Source: Chlorobiota bacterium (GTDB lineage Bacteria; Bacteroidota; Ignavibacteria; OLB7). Taken from it: DNA of 64,000 nt. The first letter of the stretch is position 1. The number at the start of each line of letters is the position of its first letter. The stretch is taken from positions 1 through 64,000 of the forward strand of contig JAGWAZ010000002.1 in assembly GCA_021296135.1 (NCBI GenBank), in the 5' to 3' direction. Shown in pieces: positions 28,006-36,933 of the stretch. The translations under genes and the position numbers were made by a program. The notes under the pieces were generated by a model that saw only the letters and a program-made list of their open reading frames with translations, was not told the DNA's origin and ran no database searches.

Positions 28006-29172
28006 GTGGCCTGGAATTCTATCATTGGACAATTGAGGGCGAAGCGAATTGTGCGGACGGCAATTTCTTCAGGGCGTGTTCCGAACGCCTGGTTGTTTAC
28101 AGGTCCGGAAGGTGTTGGGAAAGATGCTATTGCAATTGAAGTTGCGAAGGCATTGCGATGTGAGAGATTAGGGCAAAATGCTGAGCCATGTGGTACATGT
28201 CATGGATGTCTGACGGTTGCTGAATTACAAAATCCGAACGTTCAGTTTGTCTTTGCCTTGCCGTCTGGAAAAGGGGAAGATACACGCTCGGATTCACCGA
28301 TGTTGAAGCTGAGCGATAACGAAATCGCGTTGATTCGTGAGGAGGTTGCGAAGAAGGCAAGGGATCCGTATCACAACATCTCGATTCCTCGGGCACAGCA
28401 GATCAAAATCTCCTCGATCAGACAGATCAAGCGGGATGTTGCTCTTTCAACGGCAGAGCTGGGAACGCGGATTGTGATTATCAGTGAGGCTCATCAGATG
28501 CGTTCAGAGGCGGCAAACGCTTTTCTGAAGACGCTCGAAGAGCCATCGCCAAAGACGGTATTAATCTTGACGACGTCGTATCCGGAGCGGCTGCTCTCAA
28601 CGATTGTCAGTCGTTGTCAGGAAGTACGATTCGATCTCCTGAACGATGAGGAGTTGGTGCTGGCATTTCAAGAAAGGAATACGGCTGATGCTACAACAGC
28701 GGCTTTGACAGCCAAGCTTGCTGGAGGAAGCTACAGCAAAGGGGTTGAGCTGCTTCAGGGTGATCTTCGTCAGGTTCGTTTTGATATTGTCTCCTTTTTA
28801 CGGGGGGCTTTGAAGCGTAGTCCGGTGGCAGCACACAGAGAAATTGAACGGGTAACAAGCACCGGAGACCGAACGCATCTGGAACGGGTGCTTGGTCTGC
28901 TTGCTCTTTGGCTTCGAGATGCCTACGCGTTGCGATTGACAGGAAATGAATCGATTATCGTTAATCAGGATCAGCTTGACGACATTAAGAGTTTCAACGA
29001 TAAATTTGCTTCAGCTCCGACAGAGTTAATGATCGGCCATGTAGAACGAAGTATCAAAGCAATTCGCCGAAACGTCCAACCACCGCTTGTCTTAACGGTG
29101 TTGGCAATGCAATTAGCAGATGCGTGTTTTCTTCCACAGGAAGGGCATGGATCGTCTCTCGTAATACCTTAA
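28006..29172 (+). CDS. holB: DNA polymerase III subunit delta'
   Basis: 388 residues, clamp-loader AAA+ family. Start GTG at 28006 with AAGGAG about ten bases upstream. Domain I: LFTGPEGVGKDAIAIEVAKA (a modified, ATPase-inactive P-loop as usual for delta'), the zinc module CGTCHGC, IRQIKRDVALSTAELGTRIV, AHQMRSEAANAFLKTLEEPS and the SRC motif SRCQEVRFD. A C-terminal domain for clamp-loader assembly is present (WLRDAYALRLTG). It is followed after ten bases by the PSP1-family gene, an arrangement also known in Bacteroidota. Confidence 0.95.
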   Translation: MAWNSIIGQLRAKRIVRTAISSGRVPNAWLFTGPEGVGKDAIAIEVAKALRCERLGQNAEPCGTCHGCLTVAELQNPNVQFVFALPSGKGEDTRSDSPMLKLSDNEIALIREEVAKKARDPYHNISIPRAQQIKISSIRQIKRDVALSTAELGTRIVIISEAHQMRSEAANAFLKTLEEPSPKTVLILTTSYPERLLSTIVSRCQEVRFDLLNDEELVLAFQERNTADATTAALTAKLAGGSYSKGVELLQGDLRQVRFDIVSFLRGALKRSPVAAHREIERVTSTGDRTHLERVLGLLALWLRDAYALRLTGNESIIVNQDQLDDIKSFNDKFASAPTELMIGHVERSIKAIRRNVQPPLVLTVLAMQLADACFLPQEGHGSSLVIP

Positions 29173-29182
29173 TTCTTACTCT

Positions 29183-30451
29183 ATGGGTAGTCCCGACAAG
29201 CATCGAAATAATCCAGCCCAAACTCGAGACTCAAACGAGAAAACCCTGCACAACAAACCGAAGAAAGGTCCGAGCGAGAGTCCCTCTGATCTCTCTGAAC
29301 AGCTTGTTGCCGGAACTCTCCGAACCAGAAAGTCGCATTGCTCGCATTCCTGTGGTAAAGGGAATTGTGGAGCGGATGATGGTTGCGCAACCGGAGGTTG
29401 TGGCAAAGGATCTCTTCTTAAGATGATTGCCAATAACTTTGAGTACAAGGACAAACGTGATATTGTTGAGATAACCTACGAAGGACATCGAAGAGGCTTT
29501 GCCTGTGTTGAGGATAAGGGAATGAGGCTAAGCCTCCGTGATGTTCTCATCGTCAAGCATGGTAATGGACTTGACTGGGCTTCGATCTCGATGATGGGAT
29601 CACTGGTTCATGCAAAGCGCAAAGCGAAAAGGCTTTCCGGAGAGGAATTGCCAACGGTACTTCGCGTGGCTAACGAGGGTGATATCAAACGGATTGAACA
29701 GACCAAGGCTTCCGAACGTCAGGCATATTCGGTTTGTAAGACCCGTATCGAAGCCTTTGAATTGCCGATGGAACTTGTCGATGCAGAGTGGCAATTCGAT
29801 CACAAGAAGCTGACGTTTTACTTCACTGCCGATGGTCGTGTTGATTTTCGTGAGTTGGTACGAGACCTTGCGGCTATATTCAACACGCGAATCGAGCTTC
29901 GACAAATCGCAGTGCGCGATGCTGCCAAACGGCTTGGAGACGTTGGCATTTGTGGGCTAGAGCTTTGCTGCACAACACATTTGGGACGATATGAGCATAT
30001 CACGCTCGACCATGTAAAGATTCAGCAAATACCAGCTAATCCCTCTAAACTATCAGGTCAATGTGGCCGCCTCAAATGTTGTCTCCTCTATGAAATTGAT
30101 ACATACGTTGAAGGGTTGAAACGCTTTCCTCCAATCACTACGGAGGTAAAGACACCCTCTGGGATCGGTACTGTCCAGAAAATCGACCTTTTCAAGGATA
30201 TAATCTGGATCTACTACCCCGATCTTTCTTCCTGGGAGTCGTTGACGCTGGGACAATACAAAGACGTACTTGAAGGGAAGATCCCCACCTCAGTTCGAGT
30301 TGATGAAGAGATTCCCGCCTATTTCCCATCCGAACTACAGCAGGAAGAGGGCAGGAAGAGGCAGAAGGAGAAGGCGGATTCCAATGGTGGTGAAGGGAAA
30401 GCCAAAAGAGAGGGAGCACAAAAACGGAAGCCAAAGAGAGGAAAAAAATAA
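29183..30451 (+). CDS. PSP1 C-terminal domain protein (RicT/YaaT-like)
   Basis: 422 residues. A N-terminal tail contains a tight Cys/His cluster (HCSHSCGKGNC, then GCATGGCGKG). The middle and C-terminal part is the PSP1/RicT fold: KLTFYFTADGRVDFRELVRDL, TRIELRQIAVRDAAKRLGDV, GICGLELCCTT, KLSGQCGRLKCCLLYE. In Bacillus the homologue RicT (YaaT) belongs to a complex carrying [4Fe-4S] clusters that assists RNase Y; the cysteines here are consistent with Fe-S or metal binding. The C-terminus is a long Lys/Glu-rich tail. It is the second gene of the holB operon. Confidence 0.87.
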   Translation: MGSPDKHRNNPAQTRDSNEKTLHNKPKKGPSESPSDLSEQLVAGTLRTRKSHCSHSCGKGNCGADDGCATGGCGKGSLLKMIANNFEYKDKRDIVEITYEGHRRGFACVEDKGMRLSLRDVLIVKHGNGLDWASISMMGSLVHAKRKAKRLSGEELPTVLRVANEGDIKRIEQTKASERQAYSVCKTRIEAFELPMELVDAEWQFDHKKLTFYFTADGRVDFRELVRDLAAIFNTRIELRQIAVRDAAKRLGDVGICGLELCCTTHLGRYEHITLDHVKIQQIPANPSKLSGQCGRLKCCLLYEIDTYVEGLKRFPPITTEVKTPSGIGTVQKIDLFKDIIWIYYPDLSSWESLTLGQYKDVLEGKIPTSVRVDEEIPAYFPSELQQEEGRKRQKEKADSNGGEGKAKREGAQKRKPKRGKK

Positions 30452-30573
30452 AAGTGGGGAGACGCATCACAATCAGGTCAGGGATGGAGGAGATCGAGCG
30501 GGTTAAAAGCGAAAGGGGAAGAAAAAACCGAATAATCGGGGAGGGAAGAACGAAACCAAGAAATCAGAGCAGA
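30452..30573 (+). other. Purine-rich intergenic spacer
   Basis: About 120 bp of strongly A/G-biased plus strand (for example GGGATGGAGGAGATCGAGCG) between the PSP1 and DUF2064 genes. The track carries an ORF through it from 30454, but its residues are Arg/Glu/Gly-rich and outside the protein family. Confidence 0.4.
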
Positions 30574-31305
30574 ATGCTAAACAACCGAGTGGTTCATGAG
30601 AACTCTCTGCTGGTTTTTGCAAAGTATCCAAGACCTGGCAAGGTAAAGACTCGTTTGACACCTCCGTTGTCATTTGAAGAGGGAGCCGATCTCTACAGCG
30701 CATTTCTCTGTGACTCACTGGAAGTCTATCGTCGTCAGAAGGATTGCTTTGAATCGGTTCTTTACCTTTCTGATATACATGATGCAGATTTTGCAATCGA
30801 CTTGCTTGAGCATGAAGACGTTATCACTGGATCATCTACTCTCGATCTCCGTTCGCAACAGGGCGATGTGCTTGGAGAGCGACTGGTGAATGCCTTCAGA
30901 AGTGCATTTGAGGGTGGAAGCAAGAGGGTGTGTGTAATTGGCACCGATCATCCATCGTTGCCAATTGGTTACGTAGGCAAAGCGTTTGAAACATTAGAAA
31001 AAAACGATGTGGTGATTGGTCCGGCTGAAGATGGGGGATATTACCTGATCGGTATGTCTACACTGCACCCAGAATTGTTTGTCGATATGCCGTGGAGTCA
31101 GAAGAACTTATATGAAGAACTAGTGCAGGTGATAGACGAAGCAGGACTTTCTCTGCATGTCTTGCCCAGTTGGTATGACGTTGACGATGAAGATTCTTTG
31201 CGGAAGTTGATGAGTAGTGTAGGTTTGCGCAAGATTGCTCCCCGGACAGCTCAAGTTATCGACCGATTGGAATCTATTGTCGGAGATGAGAAAGATGAGC
31301 CTTGA
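30574..31305 (+). CDS. DUF2064/TIGR04282 glycosyltransferase-like protein
   Basis: 243 residues from the ATG at 30574; the track start at 30454 adds a spacer-encoded leader. Rossmann-type nucleotidyl/glycosyl-transferase: LLVFAKYPRPGKVKTRLTPP at the N-terminus, CVIGTDHPSLPIGYV with the metal-binding aspartate, VIGPAEDGGYYLIGM, LPSWYDVDDEDSLRKL. Members are called 'rSAM/selenodomain-associated transferase 1' or arsenosugar-type glycosyltransferases and resemble the CofC nucleotidyltransferase; here there is no associated radical-SAM or selenoprotein gene, so the substrate stays open. It overlaps the nadD start by 11 bp, which supports a shared transcript. Confidence 0.85.
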   Translation: MLNNRVVHENSLLVFAKYPRPGKVKTRLTPPLSFEEGADLYSAFLCDSLEVYRRQKDCFESVLYLSDIHDADFAIDLLEHEDVITGSSTLDLRSQQGDVLGERLVNAFRSAFEGGSKRVCVIGTDHPSLPIGYVGKAFETLEKNDVVIGPAEDGGYYLIGMSTLHPELFVDMPWSQKNLYEELVQVIDEAGLSLHVLPSWYDVDDEDSLRKLMSSVGLRKIAPRTAQVIDRLESIVGDEKDEP

Positions 31306-31900
31306 TCAACTGAGCAATGTTAAGTCTGTCGGGATATTCGGTGGTACGTTTGATCCAATCCATACAGGACACCTTATTCTTGCTGAACGTGCTCGCGAAG
31401 AGTTGAACCTTGATAAAATTCTCTTTATGCCGGCACACATCCCTCCTCACAAATCAAACGGTCAGAAGATTGCTTCCGGCAAGGCCAGACTTGAAATGAC
31501 TCGTTTAGCCGTCGCAAGTCACCCGGATTTTGTTGTGACTGCTATTGAACTTAAGCGCGAAGGCCTCAGCTTTGCAGTCGATTCTCTCGATCAGATCAAA
31601 CGACTCTGTCCGACGACAGAATTAGTCCTGCTGATGGGGAGCGACAATGCCCGTGATTTCTCATCTTGGCGAGAGCCGGAACGCATTCTCAAGCTTGCTC
31701 ATGTTGCTGTGTGGGAGCGTCCCGGGAGCTATTACTGGCCTGAGGTTTATCGGGGTTATATTGCTCGAAAAATCAGTTCCCCACTTATTGAGATATCGAG
31801 CACTGAGATAAGAAGTCGGGTTTTAGAAGGGTATTCTGTTCGGTATCTGACGCCTGATTCAGTTATCACATACATTAAGGAGCATGGCCTCTATCTCTGA
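31295..31900 (+). CDS. nadD: Nicotinate-nucleotide adenylyltransferase
   Basis: 201 residues from the ATG at 31295, which follows GGAG at nine bases; the track start at 31235 is upstream inside the preceding gene. It adenylates nicotinate mononucleotide to deamido-NAD. Motifs GIFGGTFDPIHTGHLILAE, MPAHIPPHKSNGQKI, LLMGSDNARDFSSW and ISSTEIRSRVLEG are all intact. It overlaps the gene before it by 11 bp and the permease gene after it by 17 bp. Confidence 0.95.
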   Translation: MSLDQLSNVKSVGIFGGTFDPIHTGHLILAERAREELNLDKILFMPAHIPPHKSNGQKIASGKARLEMTRLAVASHPDFVVTAIELKREGLSFAVDSLDQIKRLCPTTELVLLMGSDNARDFSSWREPERILKLAHVAVWERPGSYYWPEVYRGYIARKISSPLIEISSTEIRSRVLEGYSVRYLTPDSVITYIKEHGLYL

Positions 31901-32723
31901 GAAACGATTCGGTGTTGAGGGAGTAATTCGACAGTTGTTTCTGACAATCGTTCTTCTTCTTATGCTCTTCCCTCTTTTTTGGATGCTCATCATTGCCCTG
32001 CGAGAACGGACCCCCGATTTCTCTTCGTTCTTTGGTCTGCTCAGTGGGCCGTTTACTTTGACAAACTTCACTGATGTTATGACCTCTGGGCCGTTTGACA
32101 CCTACTTTTTGAACTCCACAGTAGTGGCAACCCTTGTTGTGCTCGGTAACGTTCTATTTTGCTCTATGGTCGGCTATGGCCTTGCCCGGCGAAGAATTCC
32201 GGGGAAGGCATTCTGGGGTGTGACTGTTATCGCTGTTATGATGATCCCGCCACAGGTGGTCATGATTCCGCTCTACCGCCTGATGGTCACTTTTGGTTGG
32301 ATAGATACCTATTGGGCGTTAATAGTTCCTTTCCTTGTTACCCCGTTTGGGGTCTTTCTCATGCGACAGTACATACTCGGACTTCCAATCGAAATTGAGG
32401 AGGCAGCACGTATTGACGGTGCGAGTGATCTTGGCATTCTCTTCAAAGTCGTGATGCCAATGGCCAAACCAATGCTTGTTGTTCTCTCGGTCTTCACCTT
32501 TCTGACAACATGGAATACATTTCTCTATCCTTTCCTCTTCACCAACTCCGAATCGATGCGAACGCTGACAGTTGGCCTGACCTTCTACCTCGGAAATCAG
32601 TCAATTGATTGGGGACATCTGATGGCCGGAGCAAGCATTTCAGCACTACCGGTCATTATTCTCTTCATCATCTTCCAAAAACAGATCATCGAAGGGATGA
32701 CCGCCGGAGCGGTGAAAGGATAG
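31884..32723 (+). CDS. Orphan carbohydrate ABC transporter permease (MalG-like)
   Basis: 279 residues, six predicted membrane helices. The binding-protein-dependent transport signature (EAA loop) is intact: IEEAARIDGASDLGILFKVV followed by MPMAKP. N-terminal helix TIVLLLMLFPLFWMLIIALR and the LPIEIEEAARIDGA context place it in the MalG/AraQ permease class for sugars or sugar phosphates. No ATPase, periplasmic binding protein or MalF-type partner is in the window, although MalG permeases act as heterodimers. The ATG at 31884 lies inside nadD in another frame, so it is probably co-transcribed with it. Confidence 0.88.
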   Translation: MASISEKRFGVEGVIRQLFLTIVLLLMLFPLFWMLIIALRERTPDFSSFFGLLSGPFTLTNFTDVMTSGPFDTYFLNSTVVATLVVLGNVLFCSMVGYGLARRRIPGKAFWGVTVIAVMMIPPQVVMIPLYRLMVTFGWIDTYWALIVPFLVTPFGVFLMRQYILGLPIEIEEAARIDGASDLGILFKVVMPMAKPMLVVLSVFTFLTTWNTFLYPFLFTNSESMRTLTVGLTFYLGNQSIDWGHLMAGASISALPVIILFIIFQKQIIEGMTAGAVKG

Positions 32724-32747
32724 ATGAGGCATCAGGGGTAAGACCTC

Positions 32748-32821
32748 AGACATCAGAGGGAGGGTCGATAAGTAGACCAAGCTTCTAATATCAACATACT
32801 AACGTCTGACATCTGATGTCT
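32748..32821. repeat. 10-bp inverted repeat in a convergent intergenic region
   Basis: AGACATCAGA and TCTGATGTCT, separated by 54 bp, between the permease (+) and DUF547 (-) genes. The spacer has further similar words (CATCAGGGGTAAGACCTCAG, CGTCTGACATCTGATG). Could act as a terminator or be a degenerate repeat. Confidence 0.35.
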
Positions 32822-32833
32822 AAGATCTCTTCC

Positions 32834-33856
32834 TCACTTCTTATTCAACGTCCAGTCGTACTCAAGGAACTTGATTTTGACATTCCCGGCTCCTTCTAAA
32901 CCGGACTTCATGCTCTCAGGACCATACTCTTTGGCAAAGGCGATCAATCCGGCAGTGTTATCACTGAAGTCTACCTTGTACCATTCAAAGATCTTCGAGA
33001 GATAGAGCGTCTTTGTCCTGGCATCCCAGTGGTTCTGCTTTGGATTGGCAAGATAGGCGCGAGCATTTTCGACAAGTTGCGAGCGTACGTTGGAAGCTGT
33101 ATAGGCTTTTCGGATCAGAGGAGGACAGCTTAAGGCCGCGCATACCAGACCGAAGTGAATCAGAGGTTCCTTATAAGTTGGACGTACAATGTTATTCTCA
33201 ATATCATTCAGTGTAACGCTTTTACCAGCGACCATGAACTTTTTCTTGTCGAAGAATCCCTTGGCATCAAGTGGTTGTTCGATGCCGGGATTGTTGTTCA
33301 CGTTAAGAATTACAAGCCCGTTGTATGCGTTGATCCAGAAGGCAAGTCCTTCATCAGTTGACATTGAAAGAATGTCTGCTGTTTTCAGGCTTGTGATAAA
33401 CTGAGTAAACTCATCGCTGGATTTGAAACCCCTATAATCGACTTTTCCGTTGGAGACATAGCTCTTTAGAAGAAGATCAAAGACTGCTGGATCGTACGGA
33501 ATCGGTTTCTCATCACCCGGTTCAGGGTTGAATGATATAGAAGATGAATTTGAGGAAGAATGTGCATCGGATGTCTCATTTGTTTGTGATTCTGTCATGC
33601 GAGCCAACATTGCTCCGGAATTGCTTGGAGATTGTACGTCTTGCTGGGAAGAATGAGTCATTGAATCACTCCCGATAGTTTCATCTCCATCGGCTTTTTT
33701 GTTATCTGACAAGGTTTCTACCAATGCTTCGCCAGCGTCATTTTTTTTGTTATCCGTACCTTTGTTACAGGCGATGAGCATAGTACTACCGGTGAGGATA
33801 AGTATAAGAGACAGGTGAACGAACTGAAAGATGGGGGGCGATGTTACGTTCAACAT
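32834..33856 (-). CDS. DUF547 domain lipoprotein
   Basis: 340 residues. Lipoprotein signal with LIAC (Cys ~30), then a ~100-residue low-complexity Ser/Asp/Thr-rich linker, then DUF547 (residues ~125-335): FDLLLKSYVSNGKVDYRGFK, LAFWINAYNGLVILNV (the family signature AFWINxYN), FGLVCAALSCPPL with two conserved cysteines, and IFEWYKVDF. The family is exported or surface-associated and of unknown function; a cysteine-based fold related to transglutaminase-like proteins has been proposed for it. The linker suggests display away from the membrane. Confidence 0.88.
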   Translation of the reverse strand: MLNVTSPPIFQFVHLSLILILTGSTMLIACNKGTDNKKNDAGEALVETLSDNKKADGDETIGSDSMTHSSQQDVQSPSNSGAMLARMTESQTNETSDAHSSSNSSSISFNPEPGDEKPIPYDPAVFDLLLKSYVSNGKVDYRGFKSSDEFTQFITSLKTADILSMSTDEGLAFWINAYNGLVILNVNNNPGIEQPLDAKGFFDKKKFMVAGKSVTLNDIENNIVRPTYKEPLIHFGLVCAALSCPPLIRKAYTASNVRSQLVENARAYLANPKQNHWDARTKTLYLSKIFEWYKVDFSDNTAGLIAFAKEYGPESMKSGLEGAGNVKIKFLEYDWTLNKK

Positions 33857-33958
33857 GATATAACTCCGTATTTTATGTTCAATGTAATGGCAGTAAATTC
33901 TGTATAATTTAATGCTATATCAAAGATACATGAATTTCATCAGGGGAATCGTCTTACC

Positions 33959-34441
33959 ATGACAAAACGTGTAGAGGGGCATCTGAGTGCCCAAGGACTC
34001 AAAATCGGAGTCGTGACAACACGATGGAATGAGATTGTTACCGATCGCCTTTTGGCCGGAGCGCTCGATTGCCTGAAAATGCTTGGTGCAAATGAGGATC
34101 ATATTACTGTTGTTCGTTGCCCCGGCGCATTCGAGTTGCCTGTTGTTCTAAAGGAGCTTGCAAGCTCAGGAGAATATAATGTGTTGGTAGCGCTCGGAGC
34201 GGTGATTCGCGGAGAAACACCACATTTTGATTATGTGGCGGGTGAAGCGGCATCCGGGATTTCACGCGCGGCATACGACACCGGCATTCCCTGCGGATTT
34301 GGCCTTCTGACGGTCAATAGCCCTGAACAGGCTATGGATCGAGCCGGGACGAAATCGGGCAATAAAGGATGGGAGGCTGCCCAGGCTGCTGTGGAGACCG
34401 CAACATTGCTCAAGACTATCCGTGGTCAGGCAGGAACATAA
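33959..34441 (+). CDS. ribH: 6,7-dimethyl-8-ribityllumazine synthase
   Basis: 160 residues, penultimate enzyme of riboflavin synthesis. It condenses 5-amino-6-ribitylaminouracil with dihydroxybutanone phosphate and forms large oligomeric shells. Motifs VVTTRWNEIVTDRLLAGA, RCPGAFELPVV, GAVIRGETPHFDYVAGEAA (catalytic His89) and FGLLTVNSPEQAMDRAGT. No other rib gene and no FMN riboswitch-like leader is next to it; the 100-bp upstream region is AT-rich and unstructured by eye. Confidence 0.97.
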   Translation: MTKRVEGHLSAQGLKIGVVTTRWNEIVTDRLLAGALDCLKMLGANEDHITVVRCPGAFELPVVLKELASSGEYNVLVALGAVIRGETPHFDYVAGEAASGISRAAYDTGIPCGFGLLTVNSPEQAMDRAGTKSGNKGWEAAQAAVETATLLKTIRGQAGT

Positions 34442-34543
34442 TCGATTGAACAGGGACAAATTATTCTCTTGTCGATCCCGTAAAGGCTTTCTACATTCGT
34501 TCCTTCTCATGCTAGCGGGTCATACAAACATGAAAATCATACG

Positions 34544-36832
34544 ATGACGATTATTCAATCAACGTTCTCATACGTAGCAGTATTTCTTCTGACCTTGAGC
34601 TTTATCTGGGCACCCGACCTTTCAGGGCAGGTTATTATAGAATCATGGGAGGTCTTCAGCGCACTTGACAGATCCACTGATGTTGCCGTAGATGGAGAGG
34701 GAAAAGTTTGGGTTGGATCGACCGGAGGAGCATACCAATTTGATCCAGTTACCAGAGAGGCCACTGTCTATCGGACGAATAATGGATTGCTCAGATTGAA
34801 CGTGACGGCTGTTGGTGTTGACAGAGAGAGCGATGATGTCTATTTCGGTGGTGATAACGGCGCAATTTCAATCCTGCGCCAAGGGGGATGGTGGACCTAT
34901 GTTACCGACATCACGCGACGTTCTCAGTCGCAACGAGCTATTAACGGCTTTGCTTTTGCTAACGGGCTTGCTTACATCCTTACGGAGTTTGGTGTTGCCG
35001 TCTTCGACCCATCTGACAGCGTAATCCGGGAGTCATGGACCCGGCTTGGGTCAATACATCCGAACACTTCTGTAAACGATCTGGTTTTCTACAATGATTC
35101 GGTCTGGTTGGCAACGCCGTTCGGTGTTGCCGTAGCCCAGTCTACCGGCAAATACCTTGCCGATCCTTCGAATTGGACTGTTTACGATTCAGTCTCCCTC
35201 TGTAGTAGTCTGAAAGCTCTCTCTTTAGCCGTTGTTGACGGTTCTTTACTTATTGGTACTGCCGATGGCGGTTGTGAATATATTGATGGAGTATTTACTA
35301 AACGAGGCGATCTTGGTGGAAGTATCAGGTTCGGTACTAACGGCGACCAGGTTGTTGCGGGAAATGATTATAGGCTTTACAGACGGGAGCAGAACGGACT
35401 GTTTCGTGAGGTAGGAGAACTGTCCGATCGTCTTACTGACGTCGTTGCTCTGCCGGACGGATCACCTCTCGGTTCTCTTAAACGTACCGGGGTTGCGTTT
35501 CTCTCATCAGATTCGGTTGAACTCTTTGCACCAAACGGGCCTTCCTCTAACAGATTCGTCGATCTAACGTTTGGAGCTGATGGTTCTCTTTGGGGAGCCA
35601 CTTTTGATGATGGTGTTGTTCGATTGAATGAAGGAGAATGGTTTAACTATGATGCTGCCAACACGGTGGGACTTTCTACGAACTCCGCAAGGCAAATCGA
35701 GGATGATGACTTCGGCCGAGTCTGGGTCTCAGCTTATGGAGATGGAATGTACATTTTCCAACCTGAGAATGATGGTTCGTCAAAGGTGGATGTGCAGCAC
35801 TATGATGAGACGAACTCACCATTGAGGGGGATAAACACAAATGCTGCCTATGTGATTTGTTCCGACATCTATGCAGACGGGTTTGGTACAACCTGGTTCA
35901 TCAATTGGGATAACACTTCGGGAATTCGTGGTGCGGTTCTTCTGGCAAGCGTTTACGATCCTAAGACCGGTGTCGATAATTTTCACCTTTTTCCAGCCTC
36001 TTCGACCTTCCCGGAACTGACTCGTGCGTACGCACGCCTGTCGATCGACTTTAACGGCACAATCTGGCTTGCTTCCGAGAATCAGAGCGGACTCCTCTAC
36101 TTCATTCCTGGCCAAACGCTCAACGATCAGGGTGAGTGGAGGCGCATAAGGACTGCCGATGGCTTGATCTCAAACGACCAGAATGCTCTTCTGGTCGATC
36201 CGGATGGGGAAGTATGGATTGGAACGCCAAAGGGATTGACTGTCCTGGTGAATCCTGGGGCGGTTCGGAACAATGGATCAAACGCGGCGATCTTCAGGGA
36301 AATTCGTTCTCTTAAGGATGTTGTTATCCGCGATATTGCCGTTGACGCTTTGAATAGAAAGTGGGTAGGTACCGATAATGGTCTTTTTGTTCTTTCAAGC
36401 GATGGTACAGAACTGTTGGAAACTTATACGGAGTCAAATTCTTCTCTTGTTAAGAATGAGGTACTGGCCGTTTTGCCTAACAATAAGACAGGGGAAATAT
36501 ACATTGGTACCGGATCGGGGTTGAACAAAATCCAAACCGAGGCGATTGAATCGTCGTCCGACCCCGATCAGATTCAAGTTTCACCACAACCTTTTGATCC
36601 TACTCGTGATCAATCCCTGCGGATCACAGGACTTCCCTTGAACAGCAGAGTGAAAATTCTGAAGCTTGATGGTTCCCTTATCACAGAGTTTCGTGCACCA
36701 GGTGGTGATGTCGGGTTCTGGACCGGAAGAGATGCCCGCGGTGAGTTGGTTGCGAGTGGTGTCTATATTGTCGCGGCAGAATCAGCCCTTGGTGAGACAG
36801 TTATAGGGAAAATTGCAGTTGTTCGACAATAA
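34544..36832 (+). CDS. PorZ-like T9SS beta-propeller protein with C-terminal sorting domain
   Basis: 762 residues, close to the 776 of P. gingivalis PorZ. Signal peptide (cleaved near LSGQ), then IIESWEVFSALDRSTDVAVD and many two-component-regulator-type propeller repeats (GKVWVGSTGGAYQFDP, GSLWGATFDDGVVRLNEG, GRVWVSAYGDGMYIFQPE, GEVWIGTPKGLTVLVNP, RKWVGTDNGLFVLSSDG, GEIYIGTGSGLNKIQ), enough for two seven-bladed propellers. The last ~90 residues are a FlgD/T9SS type-A-like domain (VSPQPFDPTRDQSLRITGLP; a GVYIVAAES end). In P. gingivalis PorZ works with the PorU sortase and delivers A-LPS. Presence of a PorU-like gene 14 kb away supports the call. Confidence 0.78.
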   Translation: MTIIQSTFSYVAVFLLTLSFIWAPDLSGQVIIESWEVFSALDRSTDVAVDGEGKVWVGSTGGAYQFDPVTREATVYRTNNGLLRLNVTAVGVDRESDDVYFGGDNGAISILRQGGWWTYVTDITRRSQSQRAINGFAFANGLAYILTEFGVAVFDPSDSVIRESWTRLGSIHPNTSVNDLVFYNDSVWLATPFGVAVAQSTGKYLADPSNWTVYDSVSLCSSLKALSLAVVDGSLLIGTADGGCEYIDGVFTKRGDLGGSIRFGTNGDQVVAGNDYRLYRREQNGLFREVGELSDRLTDVVALPDGSPLGSLKRTGVAFLSSDSVELFAPNGPSSNRFVDLTFGADGSLWGATFDDGVVRLNEGEWFNYDAANTVGLSTNSARQIEDDDFGRVWVSAYGDGMYIFQPENDGSSKVDVQHYDETNSPLRGINTNAAYVICSDIYADGFGTTWFINWDNTSGIRGAVLLASVYDPKTGVDNFHLFPASSTFPELTRAYARLSIDFNGTIWLASENQSGLLYFIPGQTLNDQGEWRRIRTADGLISNDQNALLVDPDGEVWIGTPKGLTVLVNPGAVRNNGSNAAIFREIRSLKDVVIRDIAVDALNRKWVGTDNGLFVLSSDGTELLETYTESNSSLVKNEVLAVLPNNKTGEIYIGTGSGLNKIQTEAIESSSDPDQIQVSPQPFDPTRDQSLRITGLPLNSRVKILKLDGSLITEFRAPGGDVGFWTGRDARGELVASGVYIVAAESALGETVIGKIAVVRQ

Positions 36833-36921
36833 GGCTATTGTCCATTTATGCCGTTGTCCTTCGTCCCGATTGCCGTATATTTATGAACGGTTTGCTTGAA
36901 TAGAGGTATAATTAATTGAGT

Positions 36922-36930
36922 GAGAGGAGG
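36922..36930 (+). promoter_or_regulatory. Shine-Dalgarno deciding the PUR protein start
   Basis: GAGAGGAGG three bases before the ATG at 36934, against the track's TTG start at 36916. Confidence 0.7.
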
Positions 36931-36933
36931 TTC

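Noticed and set aside
33857-33958. Possible FMN riboswitch before ribH
   Set aside because: No conserved RFN element motifs or multi-helix structure in the 100-bp leader.
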